Source: MM2 sp035460165 (GTDB lineage Bacteria > Pseudomonadota > Gammaproteobacteria > Burkholderiales > Methylophilaceae). Taken from it: a stretch of DNA of 64,000 nt. Under the pieces are notes generated by a model. It was not told the DNA's origin and searched no databases. It was given only the letters and a program-made list of their open reading frames with translations. A program made the position numbers and the translations under genes. The stretch is from contig DATHWW010000023.1 in assembly GCA_035460165.1 (NCBI GenBank), positions 62,001 to 126,000 of the forward strand, read 5' to 3'. Positions 35,875 through 44,504 of this stretch are shown one piece after another (the first letter of the stretch is position 1; each line of letters begins with the position of its first letter).

Positions 35875-36308
35875 ACCACCACTGTCGCATCCTGGTTGCG
35901 CCAGTGCAGCGAAATCACGAACGGCCGCGTCCGCACGGCCGCGCGTATCGAATCCGACGTGCCGCGTATCGTGACCGGCACGGAAATCTCCAGCCCGGCG
36001 CCGAAGTGCTTGCGCGCATTGCCTGCGATGGTATTGGCAATCTCCCCCACGACATCCAGTAATTGACTCTCGCTGCGATCCGGCTCGCCGAGGATCACCA
36101 GCATCTGCAGCAGCATCGTGTATGGCGCCGTAAAGTGCACGCAGCCGCGGAACATGCCGGACAGCGTGATTAGCCCGGTATATTGCGAATGAACGAGTTT
36201 TTCCGCATCGCCGAGATAGGCGGCGCGGATTTCCGCAGGTTCATTCGTGACCTGCAGGAAATAATGTTTTACGGCATTGGTAAAGACTGCCAGGTCTTGC
36301 TCGTTCAT
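35853..36308 (-). CDS. CheX-like chemotaxis phosphatase
   Basis: 151 residues. GEIANTIAGNARKHFG contains the E-x2-N signature of the CheC/CheX/FliY phosphatases that remove phosphate from CheY-like receivers. Other matches are PVTIRGTSDSIRA and the MFRGCVHFTAP strand. It is the third gene of a transcript with a receiver and a CheA-like kinase, which are the expected partners. Expected role: to shorten the lifetime of the phosphorylated receiver next door. Confidence 0.8.
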   Translation of the reverse strand: MNEQDLAVFTNAVKHYFLQVTNEPAEIRAAYLGDAEKLVHSQYTGLITLSGMFRGCVHFTAPYTMLLQMLVILGEPDRSESQLLDVVGEIANTIAGNARKHFGAGLEISVPVTIRGTSDSIRAAVRTRPFVISLHWRNQDATVVVDIESVQ

Positions 36309-36331
36309 GCTGTTTCCCTTGTTGGTCCGGC

Positions 36332-36703
36332 CTATGCCGAAATCTCGGCCAGCGCGTTGGCCAATTGCTCATCGGTAAAGGGTTTATAAAGAAACCCAGT
36401 TGCGCCCTTTTTAAGCGCCTGGATGGCGGTCAATTTGTCGCTCAACGCCGAAATCACGAGAATCTTGACGGCAGGCAACTGTTTGACCATGGCATCGATG
36501 CAGCTTACGCCATCCATTCCGGGCATGGTCAGATCCATGGTGACGAGTTGGGGTTTTTCCCTAATGCTGATTTCCAGCGCTTCGACCCCATTGGAGGCAA
36601 GGCCGCAGATGCTCAGGCCCGTCAGGTCGGCATGCAGCGCCGCGCGTGCGATGCGCGAGCGCGAAATGCTGGAGTCGTCGACGATCAATAGTTTCTTTTG
36701 CAT
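36332..36703 (-). CDS. CheY-like single-domain response regulator
   Basis: 123 residues, only a receiver domain: D9 and D10 (LIVDDSS), phospho-acceptor D57 (VTMDLTMPGMDG), and K107 (YKPF). There is no output domain, so it must act by binding another protein, as CheY does. It lies 12 bases after the kinase stop and 23 before the CheX-like gene. Confidence 0.92.
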   Translation of the reverse strand: MQKKLLIVDDSSISRSRIARAALHADLTGLSICGLASNGVEALEISIREKPQLVTMDLTMPGMDGVSCIDAMVKQLPAVKILVISALSDKLTAIQALKKGATGFLYKPFTDEQLANALAEISA

Positions 36704-36715
36704 AAGGGCTCCCCA

Positions 36716-38779
36716 TTAAGCCTGGAAACGAATTCTGAACATGGTGTAGAGGTGCTTCTGCGTGGAAATGCCGAGCCTGGCGCCCAGTGCGCCTATCTTC
36801 TCCTTCACGATATCCATGCCGACGCCTTGCCCCGCGTCGCGATCGACCGCGGCTGTGGTCGAGAAGCCGGGCTCGAAGATTTTCATCATGATCTGCTTGG
36901 TATCCAGTTGCTGAAGCTGGACGGATGTATAGAGTCCCTGGCTGATCAGCGCCGCCTTGATGTCGTCGGCAACCAGTCCATGTCCATCGTCGCGTACGAC
37001 CAGTTCGAAGTCTTCACCGACTTTGTCGAGACCGATGTAAATGGAGCCGACCGGCGCCTTGTTGCGCGACATACGGACAGTCTTCGGTTCTACCCCGTGC
37101 GCCACCGCATTGCGCAGCAATTGCAGCGCGATATCCTTGATTTCCTTTTGTACCGTGTCGGGCAAAGTATCCAGCGCGTCCAGCTTGGCGGTAACGCTGA
37201 CTGCCTTGTCGTGATCGCGCGCGATACGTTGTGCCAAGTTATGCAGGTTGCTGGCAAAGTTGTCCACCGGCGCAGTGCTTTCGGCGGTGGTGCCGCTGCC
37301 GAAGGAGGCGAGCTTGCCGGCGAGTTCGTGGATGGTCGCGACTTTCTGGAAGAATTCGTCCAGCGGGCCGGGCAGGGCCAGCAAATCGTTGTCGCTGAGT
37401 GCCTCCTTGGCCCGCAGGCCGAACAGCAGGCTTTCGAACTGCTGCGCCAGGAATTCGAAGATATCCAGCCCGAGCGATGCCGCCTCGCCCTTGATAGTGT
37501 GAATCTGCCGGAACACGATATCGACGGTCTTGCGCGGATTTCGGGCGGCTCCGGTGGTCTTGAGCTCGTTATTGACGCTGAGCAAGGCTGTTTCCGTGGC
37601 GGTGAGGAATTCATTCAATGCGGCAGGGCTGATCTTTAGGATTTCGAGCATCACCTCGACCTCGCCCTTGGCCTGCTTGCGCGCCTGCGCCAGTGCCGCT
37701 TCCAGTTCCTGCTGCTCGGTGACGTCGAATACCGAAACCAGCAGGTGCGAAATCTTGCCGTCCATTAGCACGCGATTGAACTGGAAGGTCAGGTAGCGCA
37801 ATCCGGCCCTGCCTTCGCTGGGGCGGGTTTGCACCGGGATGGCGAGCAGCGGGTTGAGATCCATCACCAGCGACTCCGTGACGCGTCCACCCAGCAGGAG
37901 GTCGATGTAGTCGATCGCCGCCTCGAATGTCTCCTTGCCCAGCATGAGCTGCAACTCCTGCCTGAAGTCCAGGCCGGGGCGGACGGGCTTGCCGAGAATG
38001 CCGGACAGCGAGGCCGAATATTGCGTGCCGACGCGGTAATCCGCGTCGAGCAGGAACAGGCCCTCCTTTACGGTGCCGAGAATTTCGGCGGTTTCCTGCT
38101 GGGCCTGTTCGACCAACTTGTCATTTTCACGCAGGCGTCGGATGAACTTGAACAGGATAAAAAGAAAGTTGAGCGTGGCGAGTATCATCCCGCCGGTTTG
38201 CACGTAACGCAGGAAGTCGGCCCGATCGCTGGCGTCTTTCTCGAGTTCCGTGGTTAACTTGTTCATCAAGCCGAGCAACTCAATATTATTCGCTCTGGCG
38301 TAAGCCACTGCGGCGTCGATTTCCGCACCGGTGGGCGATCCCTTGAGGACAGGACCCAGCCGTGCCATGTAGGGCTGCCATATATGTTGGGCCTTGCTCA
38401 GGGTTTCCGTATATTTTCGATCCGTCAGTGCCTTGAGCATGACTTTCTTTTCCGCCGTACCCATGACGGACCCGCCATGCTCGAAACTGCGTAGGGTTTG
38501 ATCGAACAGGGCGACGGTTTTTTTGAGCTCCTCGTCATTCTTGGGGTTGCTGACGAAATTCTCAGTGTCGCTTTGCTTGATCAGCAGCGATTTCGTCATG
38601 CGTTGCGAGAGCATGCGCTGACGACCGGAAAGGTTCAGGTTGATTGCACTGTCGGAGAGCTGGAACGAGATATAAAAATTCAGCGTCAGCACGGCCAGGT
38701 CGAAAATAAGAAAGAAGCCGACGGCAAGTATGATTTCCCGATACTTGCCCAGGTATGATTTTGAGCTTGTGGGCTCCAT
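36716..38779 (-). CDS. CheA-like sensor kinase with PilJ-type sensor, PAS and Hpt domains
   Basis: 687 residues. Two membrane helices (about 15-37 and 194-212) enclose a type IV pilus methyl-accepting N-terminal domain (GRQRMLSQRM at 52-61, as in PilJ and NarX). A PAS-like region (about 225-355), a histidine-phosphotransfer domain with HTIKGEA (His about 427), and a CheA-type ATPase (LLRNAVAHGVE = N box; DDGHGLV and GQGVGMDIV = G boxes) follow. There is no CheW-like or receiver domain. It would phosphorylate the adjacent receiver in response to a periplasmic signal; the signal is not known. Confidence 0.88.
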   Translation of the reverse strand: MEPTSSKSYLGKYREIILAVGFFLIFDLAVLTLNFYISFQLSDSAINLNLSGRQRMLSQRMTKSLLIKQSDTENFVSNPKNDEELKKTVALFDQTLRSFEHGGSVMGTAEKKVMLKALTDRKYTETLSKAQHIWQPYMARLGPVLKGSPTGAEIDAAVAYARANNIELLGLMNKLTTELEKDASDRADFLRYVQTGGMILATLNFLFILFKFIRRLRENDKLVEQAQQETAEILGTVKEGLFLLDADYRVGTQYSASLSGILGKPVRPGLDFRQELQLMLGKETFEAAIDYIDLLLGGRVTESLVMDLNPLLAIPVQTRPSEGRAGLRYLTFQFNRVLMDGKISHLLVSVFDVTEQQELEAALAQARKQAKGEVEVMLEILKISPAALNEFLTATETALLSVNNELKTTGAARNPRKTVDIVFRQIHTIKGEAASLGLDIFEFLAQQFESLLFGLRAKEALSDNDLLALPGPLDEFFQKVATIHELAGKLASFGSGTTAESTAPVDNFASNLHNLAQRIARDHDKAVSVTAKLDALDTLPDTVQKEIKDIALQLLRNAVAHGVEPKTVRMSRNKAPVGSIYIGLDKVGEDFELVVRDDGHGLVADDIKAALISQGLYTSVQLQQLDTKQIMMKIFEPGFSTTAAVDRDAGQGVGMDIVKEKIGALGARLGISTQKHLYTMFRIRFQA

Positions 38780-39165
38780 CGTCAGTCACTCCATCGCAGT
38801 TAAACAACGTTGAGGTCCAGCCTCGGTTTTTATTGGTTGCCAGCGTAGGCGAAGTCGCTTCGTTGCGATGGGTAATGCAGCCTGCGAATTAACGCGGTTT
38901 GGTTTTTCGGCAACGTCATTGCTGCCTGAAGCCGGTGTACAATTGCTGCGGTTTGCGTGAGATTTTTCCGGCAAGTGGCCAAAGGTTAATCTCCCGGATC
39001 ATGCATAGCAAAAAACAGGCCGAATTGATCGCGTGCGGCTAAGAGGCTGATTCGTCGCCATAAAGAAAAATAATGGTGGCCTGCGCTTGAGTGTTGCAGG
39101 CACTGATCCAGTGCAAATGAGAAAAATAGACCTTCCAACGATGCAATTCCTGGCCGTACCTGCTC
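38780..39165. other. Intergenic stretch of 386 bases between divergent genes, no gene seen
   Basis: It separates the sensor kinase (minus strand) from the MFS exporter (plus strand) and should hold both promoters. No RNA gene, repeat or clear operator is visible, and short open frames in it have no recognisable content. Confidence 0.5.
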
Positions 39166-40371
39166 ATGCATAAGCGTTCGTCATTCCTCATGTCGTTTGT
39201 ATTGGCCAGCCTCGCGGCGCTGGCTCCATTTGCAATCGACACCTATCTGCCGGCTTTCCCCGCGATGGCTGACGATCTCGGGTCAACCACGCTCGGCTTG
39301 CAGCAGAGCCTGACGGCATATTTGCTTCCTTATGCGGTGATGACGTTATGGCACGGTGCGATTTCCGATGCCATCGGCCGCCTGGCTGCGATTCGTTGGG
39401 GATTGATTGTGTTTGCGCTGGCGTCCATTGGCTGCGTGCTGGCACCCAATGTCGAAACGCTGTGGTTTTTCCGTGCCCTGCAAGGCATTGCGGCAGGGGC
39501 CGGTAATGTCGTGGCGCGCGCGATGGTGCGCGATCTGTTCGAAGGCGTCGCGGCGCAGCGCGTAATGGCCCAAGTGCAAATGATCTTCGGCCTGGCGCCG
39601 GCGGTTGCGCCGATCATTGGTGGCTTGCTGCTTGGCATTCACTGGCAGGCAATTTTCATCTTCCTGTTTTTGTATGCGCTCGTGGTGTTGGCATCGGCCT
39701 ATCGTTTTCTTCCCGAGACAGTGCCTGTCGAGCGTCGCGTGCCTTTGTCGGCGCATGCCGTAATGAACAGCTATCGGAAAATATTTTCCGACCGAGAGTT
39801 TCGTCTGCTGGTTACCGCCTTTGGCTCGAATTTCGCGGGTTTTTTCATTTATGTTCTTGCCGCACCGGTATTCCTGATCGAACATCTTGGTTTGAACGAG
39901 CACCAATTCGGCATGATGTTCGTGCCGACGGTGCTCGGCATGGTGACTGGTTCGTGGTTCGCGCGGCATTATGCCGGCCGTTTTCCCGAAGCAACCATTT
40001 TGCGTCTGGCCTATGGGTGGATGGCGGGTGCGGTATTGTTCAATATCGCCATATGTTTCTGGGAGCCGGCTCAGCCCTTGCTCAATATTTTGCCGATTGC
40101 TTTATATAATGTCGGCATGGCATTCGCGATGCCGGTCTTGTCCGTGGCGGCATTGGATCGTCATCCTCGCCTGCGCGGCACTGCTGCCTCCGGGCAGGCG
40201 TTTATTCAAATGGTGTTGTCTACCGTCTCAGCCGGTTTGATCATCCCGTTGCTCTGGCATCATCCTCTAGGACTTGCGTTTGGTATGGCGGCTTATCTGC
40301 TGTTGGGATGGCTTAACGTCAGGAAATCCTCGCTCATGGAGCGAGTCGAGGTCGCAAGAGGGAATGAGTAA
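39166..40371 (+). CDS. Bcr/CflA-type drug efflux MFS transporter
   Basis: 401 residues with 12 membrane helices. APFAIDTYLPAFPAMADDL at the start and GPLSDxxGR-like WHGAISDAIGRLAAIRWGL after helix 2 are Bcr/CflA hallmarks; RALQGIAAGAGNVVARAMVRD is the helix-4 motif. It would export drugs or small metabolites by proton exchange. ATG at 39166 is used; another ATG eight codons on is possible. No ribosome site is clear for either. Confidence 0.85.
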   Translation: MHKRSSFLMSFVLASLAALAPFAIDTYLPAFPAMADDLGSTTLGLQQSLTAYLLPYAVMTLWHGAISDAIGRLAAIRWGLIVFALASIGCVLAPNVETLWFFRALQGIAAGAGNVVARAMVRDLFEGVAAQRVMAQVQMIFGLAPAVAPIIGGLLLGIHWQAIFIFLFLYALVVLASAYRFLPETVPVERRVPLSAHAVMNSYRKIFSDREFRLLVTAFGSNFAGFFIYVLAAPVFLIEHLGLNEHQFGMMFVPTVLGMVTGSWFARHYAGRFPEATILRLAYGWMAGAVLFNIAICFWEPAQPLLNILPIALYNVGMAFAMPVLSVAALDRHPRLRGTAASGQAFIQMVLSTVSAGLIIPLLWHHPLGLAFGMAAYLLLGWLNVRKSSLMERVEVARGNE

Positions 40372-40466
40372 TGAAGAGTGGAGAGTCGGCGGATTGCGTC
40401 TGCGATGTCGGAGTTGCTCTATGAGCATGGCAAGGCTGTTGACGGTCAGATAAACGTATCCAGACG

Positions 40467-40497
40467 TAAAAAAGGAGGCGATTGCCTCCTTTTTTAT
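40467..40497. terminator. Bidirectional terminator between MFS gene and fdxA
   Basis: An A-run, GGAGGC, a GATT loop, GCCTCC and a T-run make a short strong hairpin with U-tracts on both strands, placed between the convergent MFS gene and fdxA. Confidence 0.9.
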
Positions 40498-40514
40498 TGC
40501 CCGATTGGCTTTGT

Positions 40515-40838
40515 TTACTCTACGAGAAGGCCGCGCTTGCCGGCCTTGCCGTTGCTGTCGTCCGCGTCCGGCAGCGGATCCTTCTTGCTGGTGATTGTCG
40601 GCCAGACTTTGGCGAGGCGGGCATTCAGCTCGATATATTCCTGCTGGTCGGCCGGCACGTCGTCCTCAGCGAAAATCGCTTCGGCCGGGCACTCCGCGAC
40701 ACATAGCGTGCAGTCGATGCACTCGTCCGGGTCGATGGCAAGGAAATTGGGGCCTTCGACGAAGCAATCCACCGGACATACGTCCACGCAATCGGTGTAC
40801 TTGCATTGGATACAGTTTTCGGTAACGACGTAAGTCAT
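40515..40838 (-). CDS. fdxA: Ferredoxin FdxA (3Fe-4S/4Fe-4S)
   Basis: 107 residues. CIQCKYTDCVDVCPVDCF and CIDCTLCVAECP hold the Cys ligands of the 7Fe-8S type (one cluster with an extra Cys-poor site), followed by a C-terminal extension usual in FdxA of Azotobacter type. A small cytoplasmic electron carrier. GGAGTAG precedes the ATG. It lies downstream of cysN but 60 bases away, with the inverted repeat CTGATA-TTT-TATCAG in the gap; it could feed electrons to sulfite reductase or IspG, but that is a guess. Confidence 0.93.
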   Translation of the reverse strand: MTYVVTENCIQCKYTDCVDVCPVDCFVEGPNFLAIDPDECIDCTLCVAECPAEAIFAEDDVPADQQEYIELNARLAKVWPTITSKKDPLPDADDSNGKAGKRGLLVE

Positions 40839-40898
40839 GATCTACTCCAGAAATTTAGCCTGATATTTTATCAGATTGATATTTGCATTCCCAGCCGC

Positions 40899-42185
40899 TC
40901 AGACGGCCATGCCGGCGCCGACGGTGTTGTTGGTGCTTTCGTCGATGACGATGAAAGCGCCCGTGGCACGGTTGTCGGCATAGGAATCCACGCTCAGCGG
41001 TTGAGCCAGGCGGAAGCTGATCTTGGCGATGTCGTTCATGCCCAGACCTTGTACCGACTGCTGTTCCAGCGTGTTCACGTCAATACGGTATTCGATGGCG
41101 CCGACCTTGGCTTTCGATTCGCGTGTGGTGTGGCGGATGATGTAGGTACGGGCCGGCGAGAGCGGTGTTTCCGACAGCCAGCACAGCATGGCATCGAGTT
41201 GTTTTACCGGCTCCTTGGCCTCGCTGCTCTTGACGATCATGTCCCCGCGCGAAATGTCGATCTCGTCCTCCAGCAGCAGGGTGACCGATTGCTCGTGAAT
41301 CGCACTATCCAGTTTGTCATTGCCGAGGAGGATGGCCTTGAGCTTGCTGGAACGGCCGGACGGCAGCACGGTGACGGCGTCGCCGACGGCAATTTCGCCG
41401 GATTCCACGCGGCCCATGAAGCCGCGGAAATCGTGCAGTTCAGGATTGTCTGAGGCCTGCGGACGGCACACGTACTGTACCGGGAAGCGGAAGCTCTCGG
41501 CCTTTTCGGTGTGCGCGGCGGGAACTGCTTCTAGCACGTCGAGCAGGGTGGGGCCGTCGTACCAGTTCATCGCATCGCTGCGATCCACGATCATGTCGCC
41601 GTTCAAGGCGGACAGCGGAATGAAGCGGATATCGTGGTCCGCGCGCTGCAGGCCGATTTCTTTCGCAAACGCCAGGTAATCGGCGCGGATACGCTCGAAC
41701 ACGGCCTGGTCGTAGTCCACCAGATCCATCTTGTTCACCGCGACGACGATGTGCGGAATGCCGACCAGATGCGCGAGGAAGGAGTGGCGGCGCGTCTGCG
41801 TCAGCACGCCCTTGCGCGCGTCGATCAGAATGATCGCGAGGTTGGCGGTCGAAGCCGCCGTTACCATGTTGCGCGTGTACTGCTCGTGCCCCGGTGCATC
41901 GGCGATGATGTACTTGCGCGTGCCGGTGCTGAAGTAGCGGTAGGCCACGTCGATGGTAATGCCTTGCTCGCGCTCCGCCTGCAAGCCGTCGGTCAGCAGC
42001 GAAAGGTCGACCGCTTCCATGCCACGCTTCTTGGAGGTCTTTTCGATCTGCGTCAGCGTGTCGGCGAGGATGGTCTTGGTGTCGAATAGCAGGCGGCCGA
42101 TCAGCGTGCTCTTGCCGTCGTCGACGCTGCCGCAGGTCATGAAGCGCAGCAGGCCGTTGTCCTGAGGGGTCATGGGGGCGTTCAT
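40899..42185 (-). CDS. cysN: Sulfate adenylyltransferase subunit 1 (GTPase)
   Basis: 428 residues of the EF-Tu-like GTPase family: CGSVDDGKSTLIGRL (P-loop), DAPGHEQYTRNM (G3) and NKMDLVDYD (G4). With CysD it makes adenosine phosphosulfate from ATP and sulfate, driven by GTP. There is no CysC kinase fusion, which agrees with an APS-type reductase in the same cluster. The start overlaps the cysD stop by one base. Confidence 0.96.
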   Translation of the reverse strand: MNAPMTPQDNGLLRFMTCGSVDDGKSTLIGRLLFDTKTILADTLTQIEKTSKKRGMEAVDLSLLTDGLQAEREQGITIDVAYRYFSTGTRKYIIADAPGHEQYTRNMVTAASTANLAIILIDARKGVLTQTRRHSFLAHLVGIPHIVVAVNKMDLVDYDQAVFERIRADYLAFAKEIGLQRADHDIRFIPLSALNGDMIVDRSDAMNWYDGPTLLDVLEAVPAAHTEKAESFRFPVQYVCRPQASDNPELHDFRGFMGRVESGEIAVGDAVTVLPSGRSSKLKAILLGNDKLDSAIHEQSVTLLLEDEIDISRGDMIVKSSEAKEPVKQLDAMLCWLSETPLSPARTYIIRHTTRESKAKVGAIEYRIDVNTLEQQSVQGLGMNDIAKISFRLAQPLSVDSYADNRATGAFIVIDESTNNTVGAGMAV

Positions 42186-43120
42186 CAGAAATAGCCTTCC
42201 TTCTTGCGTTGTTCCATCGAAGCGTCGGAGGTCTGGTCGTCCAGACGCGTCGCGCCGCGCTCGGTAATAGTGGTGGTGGCGGTTTCCAGCACGATCTTGG
42301 CGACGTTGTCGGCGTCGGACGGGACTGGGGCCGTGCAGGTGATGTCGCCAACGGTGCGGAAGCGCACCTGCATGTCGATGATTTCTTCGCCGGGCTTGGG
42401 CTGGTTGATGATTTCACCGCTGGCCAAGGGCACATTGACCGGTACGATGGCGCCGCCGCGCAGCACTACATCGCGTTGGTGCGCGAAATAGATGTTCGGC
42501 AGCTCCAAGCCTTCGCGCTCGATGTACTGCCATACGTCCATCTCGGTCCAGTTGGAGATCGGGAAGGCGCGGATGTTCTCGCCGCGATGCGAACGGGCGT
42601 TGTACAGATTCCACAGTTCGGGGCGCTGGTTCTTCGGATCCCATTGGCCGAACTCGTCGCGGAAACTCATGATGCGTTCCTTGGCGCGGGCCTTTTCCTC
42701 GTCGCGGCGGGCGCCGCCGATGCAGGCATCGAACTCGAATTCGGTAATGGCTTCCAGCAGCGTCACGGACTGGTGCTTGTTGCGCGATTCGCCTTCATGC
42801 TTGAGCACCACAGTGCCGCGCTTCATCGAGTCTTCCACCGAGCGCACGATCAGGCGCTCACCCAGTTCGGCGGCGCGCTTGTCGCGGAATTCGACCACTT
42901 CCTTATAGTTATGGCCGGTGTCGATGTGCATCAGCGGGAAAGGGAACTTACCCGGACGGAACGCCTTTTCGGCAAGGCGCAGCATGCAGATAGAATCCTT
43001 GCCGCCCGAGAACAGCAGCACCGGGCGTTCGCATTGGCCGGCGACTTCGCGCATGATGTGGATGGCTTCGGCCTCGAGCCAATCCAGATGGGATAGGGTT
43101 TGACGTGTCAAGGTGTTCAT
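42185..43120 (-). CDS. cysD: Sulfate adenylyltransferase subunit 2
   Basis: 311 residues of the PP-loop (adenine nucleotide alpha-hydrolase) family with LLFSGGKDSICMLRLA. It transfers AMP to sulfate. CIGGARRDEEKARAKERIMS and PISNWTEMDVWQYI match the family. Overlaps cysH by four bases; cysH-cysD-cysN are one transcript. Confidence 0.97.
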   Translation of the reverse strand: MNTLTRQTLSHLDWLEAEAIHIMREVAGQCERPVLLFSGGKDSICMLRLAEKAFRPGKFPFPLMHIDTGHNYKEVVEFRDKRAAELGERLIVRSVEDSMKRGTVVLKHEGESRNKHQSVTLLEAITEFEFDACIGGARRDEEKARAKERIMSFRDEFGQWDPKNQRPELWNLYNARSHRGENIRAFPISNWTEMDVWQYIEREGLELPNIYFAHQRDVVLRGGAIVPVNVPLASGEIINQPKPGEEIIDMQVRFRTVGDITCTAPVPSDADNVAKIVLETATTTITERGATRLDDQTSDASMEQRKKEGYF

Positions 43121-43842
43121 TTCGTAGTCTCAAACTTGATAGGCGTTACTGCGCTGGCATTTTTGACGTGCAGGCCGCATTCCTTGCCGGCTTCGTCTTC
43201 CCACCACCAGCGCCCGGCGCGGACGTCTTCGCCCACGGCGATGGCGCGGGTGCAAGGCGCACAGCCGATGCTGGGGTAGTGTTTGTCGTGGAGCGCATTA
43301 TACGGCACGTTATTAGCGCGGATGTACTCCCACACTTCCTTCTCGGTCCAGTCCGCAAGCGGGTTGAACTTGGTCAGGCCGTGGTCGGCGTCGTATTCCT
43401 CGACCGGCATTTCGGCGCGAGTGACTGCCTGCTGGCGGCGCATGCCGGTGATCCAGGCTTTTTGCCCGGCCAGCGCGCGCTTCAAGGGCTCGACCTTGCG
43501 GATGCCGCAGCAGGCCTTGCGTAGATCCACGCTATTGTAGAAAGCGTTGATACCATTGGCCTGCACGTATTGCTGGATCGCTTCGGCTTGCGGGTAGAAC
43601 ACGCGCAACTCGATCTTGTCGCCGTAGGTTTCCTGCACCTTGGCTAGCAGATCGTAGGTCTCGGGATTGAGACGGCCGGTATCCAGCGAAAAAATGCTGA
43701 TAGCCGGCGCATATTTGGCGACGAGATCGGTCAGCACCATGTCTTCCGCGCCCAAACTGCTGGCGAGGGTGGCCGGGTTGAATTTGTCCTGGATGCGTTC
43801 CAGCAATACCGCGGCTGCGGCGATTTTGGCATCCAGCTCCAT
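43117..43842 (-). CDS. cysH: Adenylyl-sulfate (APS) reductase, assimilatory
   Basis: 241 residues from the ATG at 43842, which overlaps the DUF934 stop by one base (TAATG); the frame runs further back but through that gene. The Cys pattern CC (KACCGIRKVEPL) and CAPC (IGCAPCTRAI) carries a [4Fe-4S] cluster, the mark of APS-type rather than PAPS-type reductases. SLDTGRLNPETYDLL and GMRRQQAVTRAEMP bind the nucleotide. It turns APS to sulfite with thioredoxin. No cysC is seen in the cluster, as expected. Confidence 0.95.
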   Translation of the reverse strand: MELDAKIAAAAVLLERIQDKFNPATLASSLGAEDMVLTDLVAKYAPAISIFSLDTGRLNPETYDLLAKVQETYGDKIELRVFYPQAEAIQQYVQANGINAFYNSVDLRKACCGIRKVEPLKRALAGQKAWITGMRRQQAVTRAEMPVEEYDADHGLTKFNPLADWTEKEVWEYIRANNVPYNALHDKHYPSIGCAPCTRAIAVGEDVRAGRWWWEDEAGKECGLHVKNASAVTPIKFETTK

Positions 43843-44504
43843 TAATCTACCTCGTCTTCGCGGCCGGCCGGAGCGCGATAGGCCGCTGCTGCTTGCGCGG
43901 CGGCGACACGCATGTGGCGGCGCCACACCGGCAGCGGATTATCCACCGCTCCTTGATAGGGCTCGGAAAAGTCGCGCAGACTGGCCAGTGCATCCTCGGC
44001 GGAACGGTCGGCACGGATCGCGAAGGCGTCGAAGCCGCAGCGTTTCATGTAATACAGTTGGTCGCGCAGCACGTCGCCGATGGCGCGGATCTCGTTTTTG
44101 TAACCGTAGCGCGTACGCAGCATGGTAGCGATGGTAAAGCCGCGGCCGTCCGCGAAACGCGGGAAGCTGACGGCGATGACCGGCACGCTGTTGATGTCGT
44201 CTACGCTGGCGACCAAATCTTCGATCAGTTCGAAGGTTTCCAGCCAGATGCCGAGTTCGCCTGCCGCGAGACGCGGAGCGAGCGTATCCTTGCGCGCTTG
44301 CCATATGACCAGCGGCACGATGACCTTGCCGGCGGGAACGACGGTATCTTCGATCTGCGCCGCAGTGGCGGCTTCTTCCCCGGTCAGCTTGAAAATCACC
44401 ACCTTGCCGGCCTGCTTGCGCACCGCTTCCTCGGCGGGTGCGGGCAACTGCACGACGGTCCAGCCGTCCTTGACGACAGCATTGTTGCGGATCAGCTTAG
44501 ACAT
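43842..44504 (-). CDS. DUF934 protein of the sulfite-reductase operon
   Basis: 220 residues, recognised by VPLVIWQARKDTLAPRLAAG, RFADGRGFTIATMLRTRYGY and RAIGDVLRDQLYYMKRCGFDAF. DUF934 proteins nearly always lie between cysI and cysH in betaproteobacteria; their role is unproven, though they have been proposed to help electron transfer to the reductase. The start overlaps the cysI stop by eight bases. The C-terminal end is Ala-rich and ends REDEVD. Confidence 0.9.
   Translation of the reverse strand: MSKLIRNNAVVKDGWTVVQLPAPAEEAVRKQAGKVVIFKLTGEEAATAAQIEDTVVPAGKVIVPLVIWQARKDTLAPRLAAGELGIWLETFELIEDLVASVDDINSVPVIAVSFPRFADGRGFTIATMLRTRYGYKNEIRAIGDVLRDQLYYMKRCGFDAFAIRADRSAEDALASLRDFSEPYQGAVDNPLPVWRRHMRVAAAQAAAAYRAPAGREDEVD

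Noticed and set aside
40860..40874. CTGATA-TTT-TATCAG inverted repeat between cysN and fdxA as an operator
   Set aside because: It is short and AT-rich, with no matching site elsewhere in the window; too weak to call.
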